This document shows, piece after piece, positions 7,270-14,905 of a stretch of DNA of 64,000 bases. Below the pieces are notes generated by a model, which made no database searches, was not told the DNA's origin, and saw only the letters and a list, made by a program, of their open reading frames with translations. Each line of letters opens with the position of its first letter. The stretch's first letter is position 1. Made by a program: the position numbers and the translations under genes. This stretch comes from Ruminococcus sp. XPD3002 (GTDB lineage: Bacteria; Bacillota; Clostridia; Oscillospirales; Ruminococcaceae), in NCBI GenBank assembly GCA_900119535.1, contig FPJT01000003.1, positions 211,431 to 275,430 on the forward strand, in the 5' to 3' direction.

Positions 7270-8670
7270 TCACTTATTTTTCTTCTTCTTTTTCTTCTCT
7301 ACCTTCGGGACAGCGTAAATCGGCTTAAGTGGCTTTGCGTGGCTCTTGAAGACTACATACGAGTAAATGCACATCAGTATATATATCACGCAGAGTACCA
7401 GCGAGATTATAAGCGCTTTCCTGAACCAGCTGGACTTTGTGAACATCGATGCCGCAAAGAGATTATACTTCGAGGACGAACGTTCAACGTCCGAAACTGC
7501 AACAAGCTCCACGGTGGTAAGAGGTTCGCCCGAATATTCGAGAGTCAGCTCACCAAGCGGCTCGCCCTTTTTGATAGGTGCCTGAAGCGTGGTGTTGTAC
7601 CATTCAATCTTGTTCTTGTTGATAAGTGAGATGTCAATTTCATCGTACCAGAGAAGTGATATTTCTTCCTTCGGCTTTGCAAGAACGTAGTCATTGCCCT
7701 CCGCAAGACTTACGGGAAGCTCTCCGAGCTCTGCGGTATCCGCAAGCACTACCTGATAGGAGAAGTGGTTGAACGCCCAGTCGAAAAGGCTTATAGCGTC
7801 CTCGAGGTGATAGTAGACGTTGTTGCCGTCCGCATCGCTCATTGGTGCGCGCATGAGGACTACAAGGTAATTGTTGCCGTCCTTGCTTGCGATAGAGACT
7901 ATATTACGTCCTGCGGCTTCGAGGTTTGCGGTCTTGATTCCCCTTGCACCGGGATAATAGTAAAGCTCGCTCTCGGGATCCATCATGGTGTTGGAGTGAG
8001 TCCATATCCAGTTTTCGTGACTTTCATGGCGCTCCATGTTGGGAACTGACGGATTATAGGTGAACGTGGACGAGATAGTGTCGAACAGCGGTACTGTCAT
8101 AGCGTATTCCGTAAGCTTAGCCATATCCCTTGCTGTTGTGTACTGATCCTCGTCGTACATACCTGTGGGGTTAGTGAAGTGAGTGGATTCGAGTCCTATC
8201 TCCTTCGCCTTTTCGTTCATCATGTCCACGAAGGCTGAGACCTTGTGATCGCCGACATGATAGGCTATCGTCTGTGCCGCCTGTACCGAGGATTCAAGCA
8301 TCATAGCGTAAAGCAGGTCCGTAACCGTAAGGACGTCCCCGTCGGATATATCCGAGATACGCAGGTCATCGGGATACTGAGTGTTGTAGAGTCCCTCATA
8401 GACCTCCTGATCCATAGTTATCTCCTCGTCGATGTTCTTGCACTCTTCAAGGCAGACAACTGCGGTCATGATATTGACGAGCGGTCCCGGCATCTGTCTG
8501 GTGTCGGCGTTTTTCTCGTGAAGTACCATGTGTGTATCGAGGTTCATAAGCACAGCGGATTCGCTGTGGATAGGTTCTTTAAGTGTGAAATTTATCGCTT
8601 TGGCGTCGGTCAAACGTATAAACGGAAGCAGAAGGACTACCGCCGTGAGCAATGCTGATATTCTCTTCAT
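7270..8670 (-). CDS. D-alanyl-D-alanine carboxypeptidase (PBP5/DacF-like) homologue lacking catalytic motifs
   Basis: A 466-residue protein with signal peptide (residues 1-25), a peptidase S11 fold, a C-terminal membrane helix (about 420-445) and a Lys-rich cytoplasmic tail. The overall fold signature is kept, for example HFTNPTGMYDEDQYTTARDM near 164-184. All three active-site motifs are altered. SxxK reads P63-L-V-N66 (context MPGPLVNIMTA), SxN reads SSV at 127-129, and KTG reads KTA at 246-248. It should therefore be a pseudoenzyme, possibly a peptidoglycan-binding or regulatory protein. AGAGGAG precedes the ATG, and the frame is intact with normal codon use, so it is not a decaying pseudogene. 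Confidence 0.88.
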   Translation of the reverse strand: MKRISALLTAVVLLLPFIRLTDAKAINFTLKEPIHSESAVLMNLDTHMVLHEKNADTRQMPGPLVNIMTAVVCLEECKNIDEEITMDQEVYEGLYNTQYPDDLRISDISDGDVLTVTDLLYAMMLESSVQAAQTIAYHVGDHKVSAFVDMMNEKAKEIGLESTHFTNPTGMYDEDQYTTARDMAKLTEYAMTVPLFDTISSTFTYNPSVPNMERHESHENWIWTHSNTMMDPESELYYYPGARGIKTANLEAAGRNIVSIASKDGNNYLVVLMRAPMSDADGNNVYYHLEDAISLFDWAFNHFSYQVVLADTAELGELPVSLAEGNDYVLAKPKEEISLLWYDEIDISLINKNKIEWYNTTLQAPIKKGEPLGELTLEYSGEPLTTVELVAVSDVERSSSKYNLFAASMFTKSSWFRKALIISLVLCVIYILMCIYSYVVFKSHAKPLKPIYAVPKVEKKKKKKNK

Positions 8671-8749
8671 AATAACTCCTCTTTGCGAATAATTAGCTGA
8701 AAATACTGTTTTGGACTGTCAATGGACAGAAAAACAGCTTAACGCTTCT

Positions 8750-8778
8750 ATTATATCACACATTTTCCGATTTGTCTA
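8750..8778 (-). promoter_or_regulatory. sigma-A promoter of the carboxypeptidase-like gene
   Basis: On the minus strand TAGACA (8773-8778), a 17-base spacer, then TATAAT (8750-8755). Between it and the start, 8706-8737 can form a hairpin in the leader (CTGTTTT with AAAAACAG, and inner CTGTC with GACAG). Confidence 0.7.
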
Positions 8779-8825
8779 TATCAACGGAAAAATTTTTCGT
8801 CCTTGAAGTCAGAACTAAAAGCTGA

Positions 8826-9150
8826 GAACTAAGTGTAGGGACGCATTCCGTGCGCCCTTTTAATGCGTAATTCGTAATGCGTAATTATTGTATCGCCTTA
8901 CGGCGATGAATTTAAAATGATTTGTAGGGGCACATTCCGTGCGCCCGTCGATACACGTACAATAGCCCACATCCCTGATACCCTGTAGTTGGTCGTCCGC
9001 ATTGTATAATATTAATGTGGAAGAAACCGGACGGCGAATCGCCGTCCCTACAATTATCTGTGGCACTTATATTTTTACGTGTATTTACGGGCGCTCGGAA
9101 AGCGCCCCTACAAAACGATTACAAATAGTCCTCGGAATCGGACGCAATAA
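8826..9150. repeat. family A intergenic repeat block
   Basis: It contains GTAGGGACGCATTCCGTGCG, TATCGCCTTACGGCGATG, GTAGGGGCACATTCCGTGCG, a GGACGGCGAATCGCCGTCC closing unit, and GGGCGCTCGGAAAGCGCCCC. It lies between the promoter of the minus-strand gene at 7270-8670 and the 3' end of the minus-strand gene at 9230-10033. No gene is seen here. Confidence 0.8.
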
Positions 9151-9157
9151 TTCCGAA

Positions 9158-9190
9158 TAAAAAATCAGCCGCACTTTATGCACGGCTGAA
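9158..9190 (-). terminator. intrinsic terminator of the SPKTG surface protein gene
   Basis: On the minus strand TCAGCCGTGCATAAAGTGCG closes with GCTGA, and ATTTTTTATT follows. The stem pairs 9165-9171 with the region near 9183-9189. It is 40 bases past the stop. Confidence 0.75.
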
Positions 9191-9229
9191 ATTTTATATA
9201 TTGAAGGTAAAATGTACGTTTGAGTCAGA

Positions 9230-10033
9230 TCAGTCCTTCTTGCGTGAAACGATTCCGACTACTGCTGCTGCAAGTGCTGTTAATGTAACTGCTGCTGCAG
9301 GGAAAGCGTCGCCTGTCTTTGGTGAACCGCTCTTTGCTGCTGCCTTTGTTGTTGCCTTAGCTGTAGTCTTTGCAGCTGCCTTTGTTGTAGTTGCAGCCTT
9401 TGTTGCTGTTGTCTGAGGAGCTGCTGTTGTTACTGCTGCTGTACCGTTATCGCGTACAAGCTGTGCCTGAGCGCCGTTGCCGATAGTAATACGGTTAGTG
9501 TCAGCCCTGTAGTAACCGCCGAAGTTAAGAGTCTCGCCTGTGTAGAAGCCTACAAAAGTAAGCGGAGTGCCTCCGATAACATCAGTTTTTATCTGTACAG
9601 AACCGTTTGATACATTGCCGTTTGCGTCTGTGTAGCTGTAAGTACCGTCAGCCTTTATCTCTACAGAACCGTTTGGCTTTGTACCGATATCAACTGTATC
9701 GCCGTCAGCTAACTGATAAAGCCACTTGCCTGCGATAGTCTGGATGTCAAGTGCGGGAGCTGCCTCTGTAGGAGCCTCAGTCGGTGCCTCTGTAGGTGCT
9801 TCTGTGGGAGCCTCTGTAGCTGCCTCTGTTGCTGCTTCGATAGCTTCTGTAACTGCTTCTGTTGCAGTCTGGATAGCTTCTGTAGGCTGCTCTGCACCGT
9901 TAAGTGTATCAGCTGCTGCTATCGGGAGTTCTTCCTCTGCGTTTGCACCGATAACTGAACCTGCTGCACATACACTGCACATCATTGCTGTAGAAAGAAC
10001 TGCTGCTGTAAATCCCTTAAAAATCTTTTTCAT
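9230..10033 (-). CDS. sortase-anchored surface protein with Thr-Glu-Ala repeats and a beta-rich domain
   Basis: A 267-residue protein. A signal peptide (residues 1-32, ending near GANAEEE) is followed by tetrapeptide repeats of TEAA/TEAP type (about 50-93). Next come a folded domain of about 100 residues starting GKWLYQLADGDTVDIG, a Thr/Ala/Lys-rich linker, and the C-terminal signal SPKTGD plus hydrophobic stretch plus RKKD. SPKTG is an LPXTG-like sorting motif with Ser in place of Leu. GGAGTG precedes the ATG. The gene at 52156-52650 encodes a shorter paralogue without the folded domain. The Thr-rich repeats are likely glycosylation sites and extend the domain from the wall. The role is unknown. 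Confidence 0.85.
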   Translation of the reverse strand: MKKIFKGFTAAVLSTAMMCSVCAAGSVIGANAEEELPIAAADTLNGAEQPTEAIQTATEAVTEAIEAATEAATEAPTEAPTEAPTEAPTEAAPALDIQTIAGKWLYQLADGDTVDIGTKPNGSVEIKADGTYSYTDANGNVSNGSVQIKTDVIGGTPLTFVGFYTGETLNFGGYYRADTNRITIGNGAQAQLVRDNGTAAVTTAAPQTTATKAATTTKAAAKTTAKATTKAAAKSGSPKTGDAFPAAAVTLTALAAAVVGIVSRKKD

Positions 10034-10068
10034 AATTTACCACTCCTGTTTTAAAATAGATTGATTAT

Positions 10069-10093
10069 TTTTAACGGGTTATTTCCGTTTTCA
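10069..10093 (-). promoter_or_regulatory. 5'-leader hairpin shared by the two SPKTG surface genes
   Basis: On the minus strand AACGG and CCGTT enclose AAATAAC, followed by AAAA, about 40 bases before the start codon. The paralogue at 52156-52650 has the equivalent element at 52673-52697, although the flanking leader has diverged. Confidence 0.5.
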
Positions 10094-10206
10094 TAAAATA
10101 CATTCGTATTCAAAAATACGTTTGTGACAGTCTGTAACGTAGAACAAACAGATTTTTTCGGTCAACTTTTTATGCATAATGTACAAATCTGTCCCCAGCT
10201 GTATAG

Positions 10207-10325
10207 TTTGCCCCCCTCAGAAATCAGAAATCAGAAATCAGAAATCAGAGCGCAGAAAGCAGTAGGGGCGAGTTCCGCTCGCCAGTTGATGTACGTACAA
10301 TTATCCGTTACCGTGATACATGATT
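10207..10325. repeat. short family A repeat
   Basis: An (AGAAATC)n tract of four units, then GCAGTAGGGGCGAGTTCCGC closed by TCGCC, then the ATTATCCGTTACCGTGAT module. Here it is upstream of, not behind, a gene end. The remaining bases 10094-10206 are AT-rich with no feature recognised. Confidence 0.7.
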
Positions 10326-10365
10326 AAACAATTTGCAGCGGCAAATAGCACACGTCAATCTGTTA

Positions 10366-10394
10366 TTGACTAAACCAAACTTAAGAGTTATAAT
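10366..10394 (+). promoter_or_regulatory. consensus sigma-A promoter in front of the six-hairpin locus
   Basis: TTGACT (10366-10371), exactly 17 bases, then TATAAT (10389-10394). The predicted transcription start is near 10401, six bases before the first hairpin. Confidence 0.8.
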
Positions 10395-10400
10395 AAATGT

Positions 10401-10623
10401 GTACTCAGTAACCGCCTTTGGGCGGTTACTGCCCCGAACTTTGTTCGGGGAGCGCAAATTCCCTAAAATATAAAGAATTTGCGCGTCACATTTCTTTATG
10501 TCAAGCTCATTTTGCCTGAAAGGGCAAAACAAAGTGCAAGAAAAAACTTTAATATCATTATTTTCTTGCACTTTGACAACTAAAAAATGGCTTTGGAAGC
10601 TATAATAAGCCATTTTTTAGTTG
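10401..10623 (+). ncRNA. candidate structured small RNA made of six consecutive perfect stem-loops
   Basis: Six inverted repeats follow the promoter with almost no unpaired sequence. They are H1 10407-10430 (10-bp stem, loop TTTG), H2 10432-10450 (8 bp, loop TTT), H3 10452-10484 (9 bp), H4 10510-10529 (7 bp), H5 10530-10575 (15 bp), and H6 10577-10623 (17 bp). H6 contains TGGCTT/AAGCCA followed by six T, so it could terminate transcription near 10617 and define an RNA of about 215 nt. Alternatively the whole block is the 5' leader of the gene at 10673. No open reading frame of note is present. It does not match 6S, tmRNA, SRP or RNase P features that I can recognise. Confidence 0.5.
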
Positions 10624-10672
10624 TTGAGCAGACATTAATAAGGTATATTATAAATGAAAGGCAGTGAGTTCT

Positions 10673-11650
10673 ATGATCAGTGTTACACAAAAGGATGCCG
10701 AAAAGGCTCTTGAAGAATACCGCAAGGAAAGTGAAATGCCAATGAAGTTAGGCGGAAAAATCGGCTCAAAGCTCGGTCCTGTTTTGATTGCAGTGATCAT
10801 TCTGCTTATACTTCTGCCCATAAAACTGATATACAAGTTCCTTATCCTGATAGGATTTATCCTTGTCATCTTCTTAATACCATTAGTCATTATCTTCATT
10901 CATTATTCAGCTAAGATAAAACACACTTACCACGGAAAAAACAAACTTCGCTATACTCTGTCAGCACTCAGGAACAGGAAGTTTTTTGAACTCTTTAAAA
11001 ATGAGATATGCTCCGATAACCTTCTGAATGCTTGTGACCGTGTCATAGCCTCGGAAACTCTTGAAAACTACCGCATCAGCATTATGTCTGTAAAGTGCAG
11101 TATGCTTTCGCTGAGACGCAGATTCACCGAAGCTCATGAGGTCCTGGACGAAATGCGGACGGTAAAGGCAGATGATGCAGTCAGACAAAATGAGATAGCT
11201 AGCGCCGAACTTCTCCTTTCAGCCTCGGAGGATCGCAAAGAGGACTTTCTCAATCTTCTGGATAAATACGAACCATGGATCGAACAGATAAAAAACCGCG
11301 ATATCAACGGTCTTATCTCGGCAGCCTTACTTGTAAACACAAGAGATACCTTCCTCGGTAACTACAGCGAGGCTCTTGAATCCGCTCGAATTATCCGCTT
11401 TCTCCGTGATAACCAAAAACAGATGTCAAAGGATAATCAGATAAAGATCCCCACTACTAATTACGATGTTTTTCAGACAGCATCACTTAGTCTTTCAATG
11501 GCTGAGTGCTTTCTCGGTATGGGTGACATTGATTCCGCACGCAGTGAACTCGATGCCGCTGACCTCGAAATTTCCGCCCTTACCTGCGATATTCCCGATT
11601 CCTACGTGTATAACCACGAGAAACTTATCGCAGGAATCGGTAAAGAATGA
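10673..11650 (+). CDS. membrane protein with cytoplasmic helical-repeat domain, unknown function
   Basis: A protein of 325 residues from ATG 10673. GTG 10664 is possible but lies too close to the GAAAGG site, so ATG was chosen. A short helical N-terminus (QKDAEKALEEYRKE) is followed by two closely spaced hydrophobic segments (about 40-85). The remaining 240 residues are helical and soluble, with TPR-like pairs (RRFTEAHEVLDEMR, NYSEALESARIIRFL, FLGMGDIDSARSELDAADLE). Such a hairpin-anchored TPR protein would face the cytoplasm and act as a scaffold. No enzyme motif is visible. It lies just downstream of the six-hairpin locus. Confidence 0.8.
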   Translation: MISVTQKDAEKALEEYRKESEMPMKLGGKIGSKLGPVLIAVIILLILLPIKLIYKFLILIGFILVIFLIPLVIIFIHYSAKIKHTYHGKNKLRYTLSALRNRKFFELFKNEICSDNLLNACDRVIASETLENYRISIMSVKCSMLSLRRRFTEAHEVLDEMRTVKADDAVRQNEIASAELLLSASEDRKEDFLNLLDKYEPWIEQIKNRDINGLISAALLVNTRDTFLGNYSEALESARIIRFLRDNQKQMSKDNQIKIPTTNYDVFQTASLSLSMAECFLGMGDIDSARSELDAADLEISALTCDIPDSYVYNHEKLIAGIGKE

Positions 11651-11654
11651 ATAG

Positions 11655-11786
11655 TGAATAAATGATAATTATGGATGAAAACGGACCGTCAAAGGCGTAC
11701 CCTACATCGGTATCTGAGTACAATCAATTGTTCTGACACAGGGGCGAGCGGAACTCGCCCCTACAGGCTGACGGCTGACGGCTAAT
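11655..11786. repeat. short family A repeat
   Basis: A degenerate CGGACCGTCAAAGGCGTACC ending in CTACA, then GGGGCGAGCGGAACTCGCCC ending in CTACAG, followed by GGCTGACGGCTGACGGCTAA. The second palindrome inverts the GAGTTCCGCTC core seen at 10264. Confidence 0.7.
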
Positions 11787-11808
11787 AGATAAAGGCTCAA
11801 TTACGATA

Positions 11809-11837
11809 TTGACTATTTCGGAAATATGGGGTATAAT
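11809..11837 (+). promoter_or_regulatory. sigma-A promoter of mrp
   Basis: TTGACT (11809-11814), 17 bases, TATAAT (11832-11837). AAGGAG at 11856-11861 then gives the ribosome binding site. Confidence 0.85.
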
Positions 11838-11871
11838 ATTATCAATACCATTTATAAGGAGATATTAAGCT

Positions 11872-12711
11872 ATGAGTGAATCATGTACAAAACAGGATTG
11901 TGCGGGATGTCCAAGCGCAGGCAACTGCGGAAGCAAACCCGAGAGCTTCCTTGAAAAACCAAATCAGATGAGCAACATCGGCAAGGTCATCGGCATTGTC
12001 AGCGGTAAAGGCGGAGTTGGTAAAACTATGGTTTCTTCTCTGCTGGCTGTTTCCATGCAGCGTCTCGGCAAGAATGTCGGTATCCTCGATGCTGATATAA
12101 CAGGTCCCTCTGTACCGAAGGCTTTCGGTATCCATGGTAAGGCTGATGCATGCGAATTCGGCATCATCCCGACAAAGAGCAAAATGGGCATCGATGTTAT
12201 GTCTATCAACCTTCTCCTGGAGAACGAGTCCGATCCCGTTGTTTGGCGCGGTCCCGTTATTGCAGGCGTTGTAAAGCAGTTCTGGACAGACGTTATCTGG
12301 AAGGACGTTGACTACCTTTTCGTTGATATGCCTCCGGGAACAGGCGACGTTCCGCTGACTGTTTTCCAGTCATTCCCTGTTAACGGCATCGTTATCGTAA
12401 CATCTCCGCAGGAACTCGTTTCCATGATCGTTGAGAAGGCTGTAAAAATGGCTCAGCTCATGAATATCCCGATTCTCGGAATCATCGAGAATATGAGCTA
12501 CTACGAGTGTCCCGACTGCGGCAAGCGTCACAGCATCTACGGCGAGAGCCATATAGACGAGATAGCTGCACAGTACAACATCCCCGTACTTGCAAAGCTT
12601 CCTGTATGCACTGATCTGGCTAAGCACTGCGATCAGGGTACTATCGAGCTTTTCGAGGGCGACTGGCTCAACGAGGCTGTTGAAAAGATAGCTGACATCA
12701 GTAATCAGTAA
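11872..12711 (+). CDS. mrp: Mrp/NBP35-family iron-sulfur cluster carrier ATPase
   Basis: A 279-residue P-loop ATPase of the Mrp (ApbC/Nbp35) family, which carries [4Fe-4S] clusters to target apoproteins as a dimer. The deviant Walker A motif SGKGGVGKT is at residues 44-52, followed by DADITGPSVPKAF and VDMPPGTGD. The N-terminus is Cys-rich (CTKQDCAGCPSAGNC), as in Nbp35-like members. The dimer-bridging CxxC occurs as CPDCGKRH near residue 223. It is monocistronic with its own promoter and is followed by a family A hairpin with a T-run that probably terminates it. Confidence 0.93.
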   Translation: MSESCTKQDCAGCPSAGNCGSKPESFLEKPNQMSNIGKVIGIVSGKGGVGKTMVSSLLAVSMQRLGKNVGILDADITGPSVPKAFGIHGKADACEFGIIPTKSKMGIDVMSINLLLENESDPVVWRGPVIAGVVKQFWTDVIWKDVDYLFVDMPPGTGDVPLTVFQSFPVNGIVIVTSPQELVSMIVEKAVKMAQLMNIPILGIIENMSYYECPDCGKRHSIYGESHIDEIAAQYNIPVLAKLPVCTDLAKHCDQGTIELFEGDWLNEAVEKIADISNQ

Positions 12712-13062
12712 TCAGAAAGCAGAAATCAGAGCACAGAAAGTAGTAGGGGCGCACAGTGTGCGCCCTTTTTAATTCGTATTTATACCGTTTGACTGTAGGG
12801 GCCGCCTTTGGCGGTCCGCAGATAAACGGAATAAATGAATAAAGAATATTGAATAGTGAATAAATGATAATTGTGGTATCGCCTTGCGGCGATGTATTTA
12901 AAAAGGTAACATTTTGTAGGGACGGCCATTGGCCGTCCGCATTATCTAATATATAAGGTCAACAAGAAAGGACCGCCAAAGGCGGCCCCTACAGGCTTAT
13001 GGCTTAGAGGGCGCACACTGTGCGCCCTTACTGCTTTCTACTTTCTGATTTCTGATTACTAT
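12712..13062. repeat. family A repeat block between convergent gene ends
   Basis: It begins at the mrp stop with AATCAGAAAGCAGAAATCAG, and GTAGGGGCGCACAGTGTGCG then CCCTTTTT, a plausible intrinsic terminator (12746-12771). Further units are GTAGGGGCCGCCTTTGGCGG, TATCGCCTTGCGGCGATG and GTAGGGACGGCCATTGGCCG. On the right side GGGCGCACACTGTGCGCCC is followed by CTGCTTTCTACTTTCTGATT, facing the stop of the minus-strand AraC gene. Confidence 0.8.
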
Positions 13063-13920
13063 TTACTCCCGCCACATTTTGCGGTAAGAAAAACAGGTTA
13101 TGTTCTCTGCCTTCTTGAACTGCCTTGCGAAGTAGCTCTGGTCGTTGAAGCCGCAGAGATGCGCTATCTCCTCAACAGACTTGTCCGAGAACCGAAGAAG
13201 CTTCTTGCCGTACTCTATCCTTGCGGCTATTATCTGCTGGAATATCGTCCTGCCGTAGATTTTCTTGTACTCCCTTGTAAGGTAGTATTTGCTTATGTAG
13301 AACTCCGAGGACAGTCCCTCAAGAGTGATAGCTTCGTTGAAGTGGTCATCGATAAAGGCGTTAACTGCCGCAAGCTTCTGCTTCAGCGCGGAATCGTTCT
13401 GGGAGGAGTCACTGCTCTGGGTAAGTGCGATAGTGAGTATGTCCATTATGAGCTTGGAGGATATAACTTCCGCATTTGATAGCTTCTTCTCGTTGGTCTC
13501 GATAAGCTCATTCACCGCTGATACTACCTTGTCGATGAATGAGGGACGGAAAACGTTTCTGTTGTCTGCGATGTAATAGTCGTAGTACTCCGCCGAAGTC
13601 GCTCCGCCGAAGCACACCCACATAACTTCGGTATGCTCGTCCTCACTGTTGACGGTATAGCTGTTGGCGCAGTCGATGAAGAAGCAGTCGCCCTTGGTCA
13701 GAGGGTAGCTCCTGCCGTTTAGGACAAGCTCGGCATTTCCGCCGCTTACCGCACATATGAGGAAAAGTCCCTCTTCATCTTCGCCGCCGCTGAGGCTTCC
13801 CGACTTCATGCATCCCGTTTCCTGAACGTAGAAAAAAGTGCGTTTCGTCTCGGGACTCGGTGAGTTCTTTATCCTTTTTGATATCTGGTTATGTGTAGTC
13901 ATCGGCTCATTGCTAACCAT
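13063..13920 (-). CDS. AraC-family transcriptional regulator with cupin sensor
   Basis: A protein of 285 residues. The N-terminal half is a cupin-like ligand domain (FLICAVSGGNAELVLNG, YPLTKGDCFFIDC). The C-terminal 100 residues hold two helix-turn-helix motifs of AraC/XylS type, including LEGLSSEFYISKYYLTREYK and VEEIAHLCGFNDQSYFARQF. I chose ATG 13920 since AAGGAG sits eight bases upstream; a GTG six bases earlier is too close to it. Such regulators usually sense sugars or related metabolites. The divergently transcribed neighbour across 570 bases is the FHA-FtsW-PBP operon, but no direct link is visible. Confidence 0.9.
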   Translation of the reverse strand: MVSNEPMTTHNQISKRIKNSPSPETKRTFFYVQETGCMKSGSLSGGEDEEGLFLICAVSGGNAELVLNGRSYPLTKGDCFFIDCANSYTVNSEDEHTEVMWVCFGGATSAEYYDYYIADNRNVFRPSFIDKVVSAVNELIETNEKKLSNAEVISSKLIMDILTIALTQSSDSSQNDSALKQKLAAVNAFIDDHFNEAITLEGLSSEFYISKYYLTREYKKIYGRTIFQQIIAARIEYGKKLLRFSDKSVEEIAHLCGFNDQSYFARQFKKAENITCFSYRKMWRE

Positions 13921-13963
13921 TTTCACTGCTCCTTTTCAAGAAGTGTCACATATGTCACTCAGA

Positions 13964-14131
13964 AGGGAACGCCCTCTCTTGCAGGGCGTTCCCTCTTTCA
14001 AAACAGTCCACCGGACTGTTTTGAAATTCACCCTTTGCTGAGCGCTTCGTATCGCAGGGCTCTGCCCTGCAACCCGCCAAAGGCTCTGCCTTTGGAATCC
14101 GCTAAAGGGATGGTATCCCTTTAGAATCCCC
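13964..14131. repeat. family C repeat, copy 1 (five-hairpin element)
   Basis: Consecutive palindromes are AGGGAACGCCCT/AGGGCGTTCCCT, AAAACAGTCC/GGACTGTTTT, GCAGGGCTCTGCCCTGC, AAAGGCTCTGCCTTT, and AAAGGGATGGTATCCCTTT. The element ends AGAATCCCC. It lies between the AraC start and the FHA gene promoter. Confidence 0.85.
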
Positions 14132-14285
14132 GAATTTATGGTTTCAGGCTTTTGGGACACTCTCAATGAATGCTTTGCATTGTTTATACCACAAAAGCGA
14201 AGCGCTGCGGTATAATTGCCCGATTTGCGTACCTGCAAGGGAATTCAGATAAAATATAATGAATGCTTTTCATTCATTATACCAC
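14132..14285. repeat. family D repeat, degenerate copy adjoining family C
   Basis: It contains AATGAATGCTTTGCATTG, ATACCACAAAAGCGAAGCGC, CTGCAAGGGAATTCAGATAA and ATAATGAATGCTTTTCATTC. These words match the tandem copies at 18279-18512 with substitutions. Confidence 0.7.
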
Positions 14286-14433
14286 GTTTTTCTTCGTTTG
14301 TCCATAAAAAATGAAAAAATATTGCTTTATAATGGACATAATATTGCTATGTTTCAACATTCAGACCTCCCTTTTTCTCTTATTTTGACCAGTTTATTCT
14401 CGCCTTCATGGATAATATCTGCTTTTTCCACTG

Positions 14434-14462
14434 TTGCAATGGTTCATTAAATGTGTTATAAT
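14434..14462 (+). promoter_or_regulatory. sigma-A promoter of the FHA-FtsW-PBP operon
   Basis: TTGCAA (14434-14439), 17 bases, TATAAT (14457-14462), 26 bases ahead of the start codon of the first gene. Confidence 0.75.
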
Positions 14463-14488
14463 ATCTTTATCCAAATGGAGGTGTAACT

Positions 14489-14905
14489 ATGTATGACAAC
14501 GGTTTGATTTTCTGCGCTGTTACCGCAGCCGCTCTTGACCTTTGTATACTTATTCTTATTATTGCTTCTTACAGGGAAAAAAGTTCGTCCAGAAAACGCT
14601 GGAAAAGCTTCTCTTCCGATATGGAGCTCTTTGAAAACGGCAGGTCCTATTATCTCGGCTGTGATGAGGTACTTATCGGACGTCACGGCTCGGCGGATAT
14701 AAGGCTCCACGATATGTCCGTATCGCGCTATCACGCCATTATGACCATTACAGACGGAGTGTGGACTATCACGGATATCGGCTCGAAATCAGGCATCTAC
14801 GTCAACGGACGTCCCGTGAAGCAGAAAAAGCTCCACGAAAACGATATCATTACCCTCGGAAGTCGACGTCTCGTATTCAGGAAAAGGAGGGACAAGAAGA
14901 AATGA
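14489..14905 (+). CDS. membrane-anchored FHA domain protein
   Basis: A 138-residue protein with one N-terminal membrane helix (residues 8-28), a short basic stretch, and a cytoplasmic forkhead-associated domain. FHA motifs are visible: LIGRHGSADIRL, SVSRYHAIM, TDIGSKSGIYVNG, and LHENDIITLGSRRLVF. FHA domains bind phosphothreonine peptides, typically made by PASTA Ser/Thr kinases. GGAGGT precedes the ATG. The stop overlaps the next start in ATGA. In Actinobacteria an FHA protein, a RodA/FtsW protein and a class B PBP are likewise clustered, so a role in phosphorylation-dependent control of cell-wall synthesis is inferred. No kinase gene lies in the window. Confidence 0.9.
   Translation: MYDNGLIFCAVTAAALDLCILILIIASYREKSSSRKRWKSFSSDMELFENGRSYYLGCDEVLIGRHGSADIRLHDMSVSRYHAIMTITDGVWTITDIGSKSGIYVNGRPVKQKKLHENDIITLGSRRLVFRKRRDKKK

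Noticed and set aside
9709..10064. Open frames opposite the Thr-Glu-Ala repeat region (also near 52166-52678)
   Set aside because: Codon-repeat bias of the real gene keeps several frames open. The products are low-complexity Ala/Ser or Gln/Leu strings without start signals.
10207..10260. Possible CRISPR-like array from the repeated AGAAATC units
   Set aside because: The units are contiguous with no spacers, and no cas genes are present.
13921..14488. Insertion sequence or transposase remnant in the repeat-rich divergent region
   Set aside because: No transposase-like frame or target duplication could be found; the region is explained by families C and D and a promoter.
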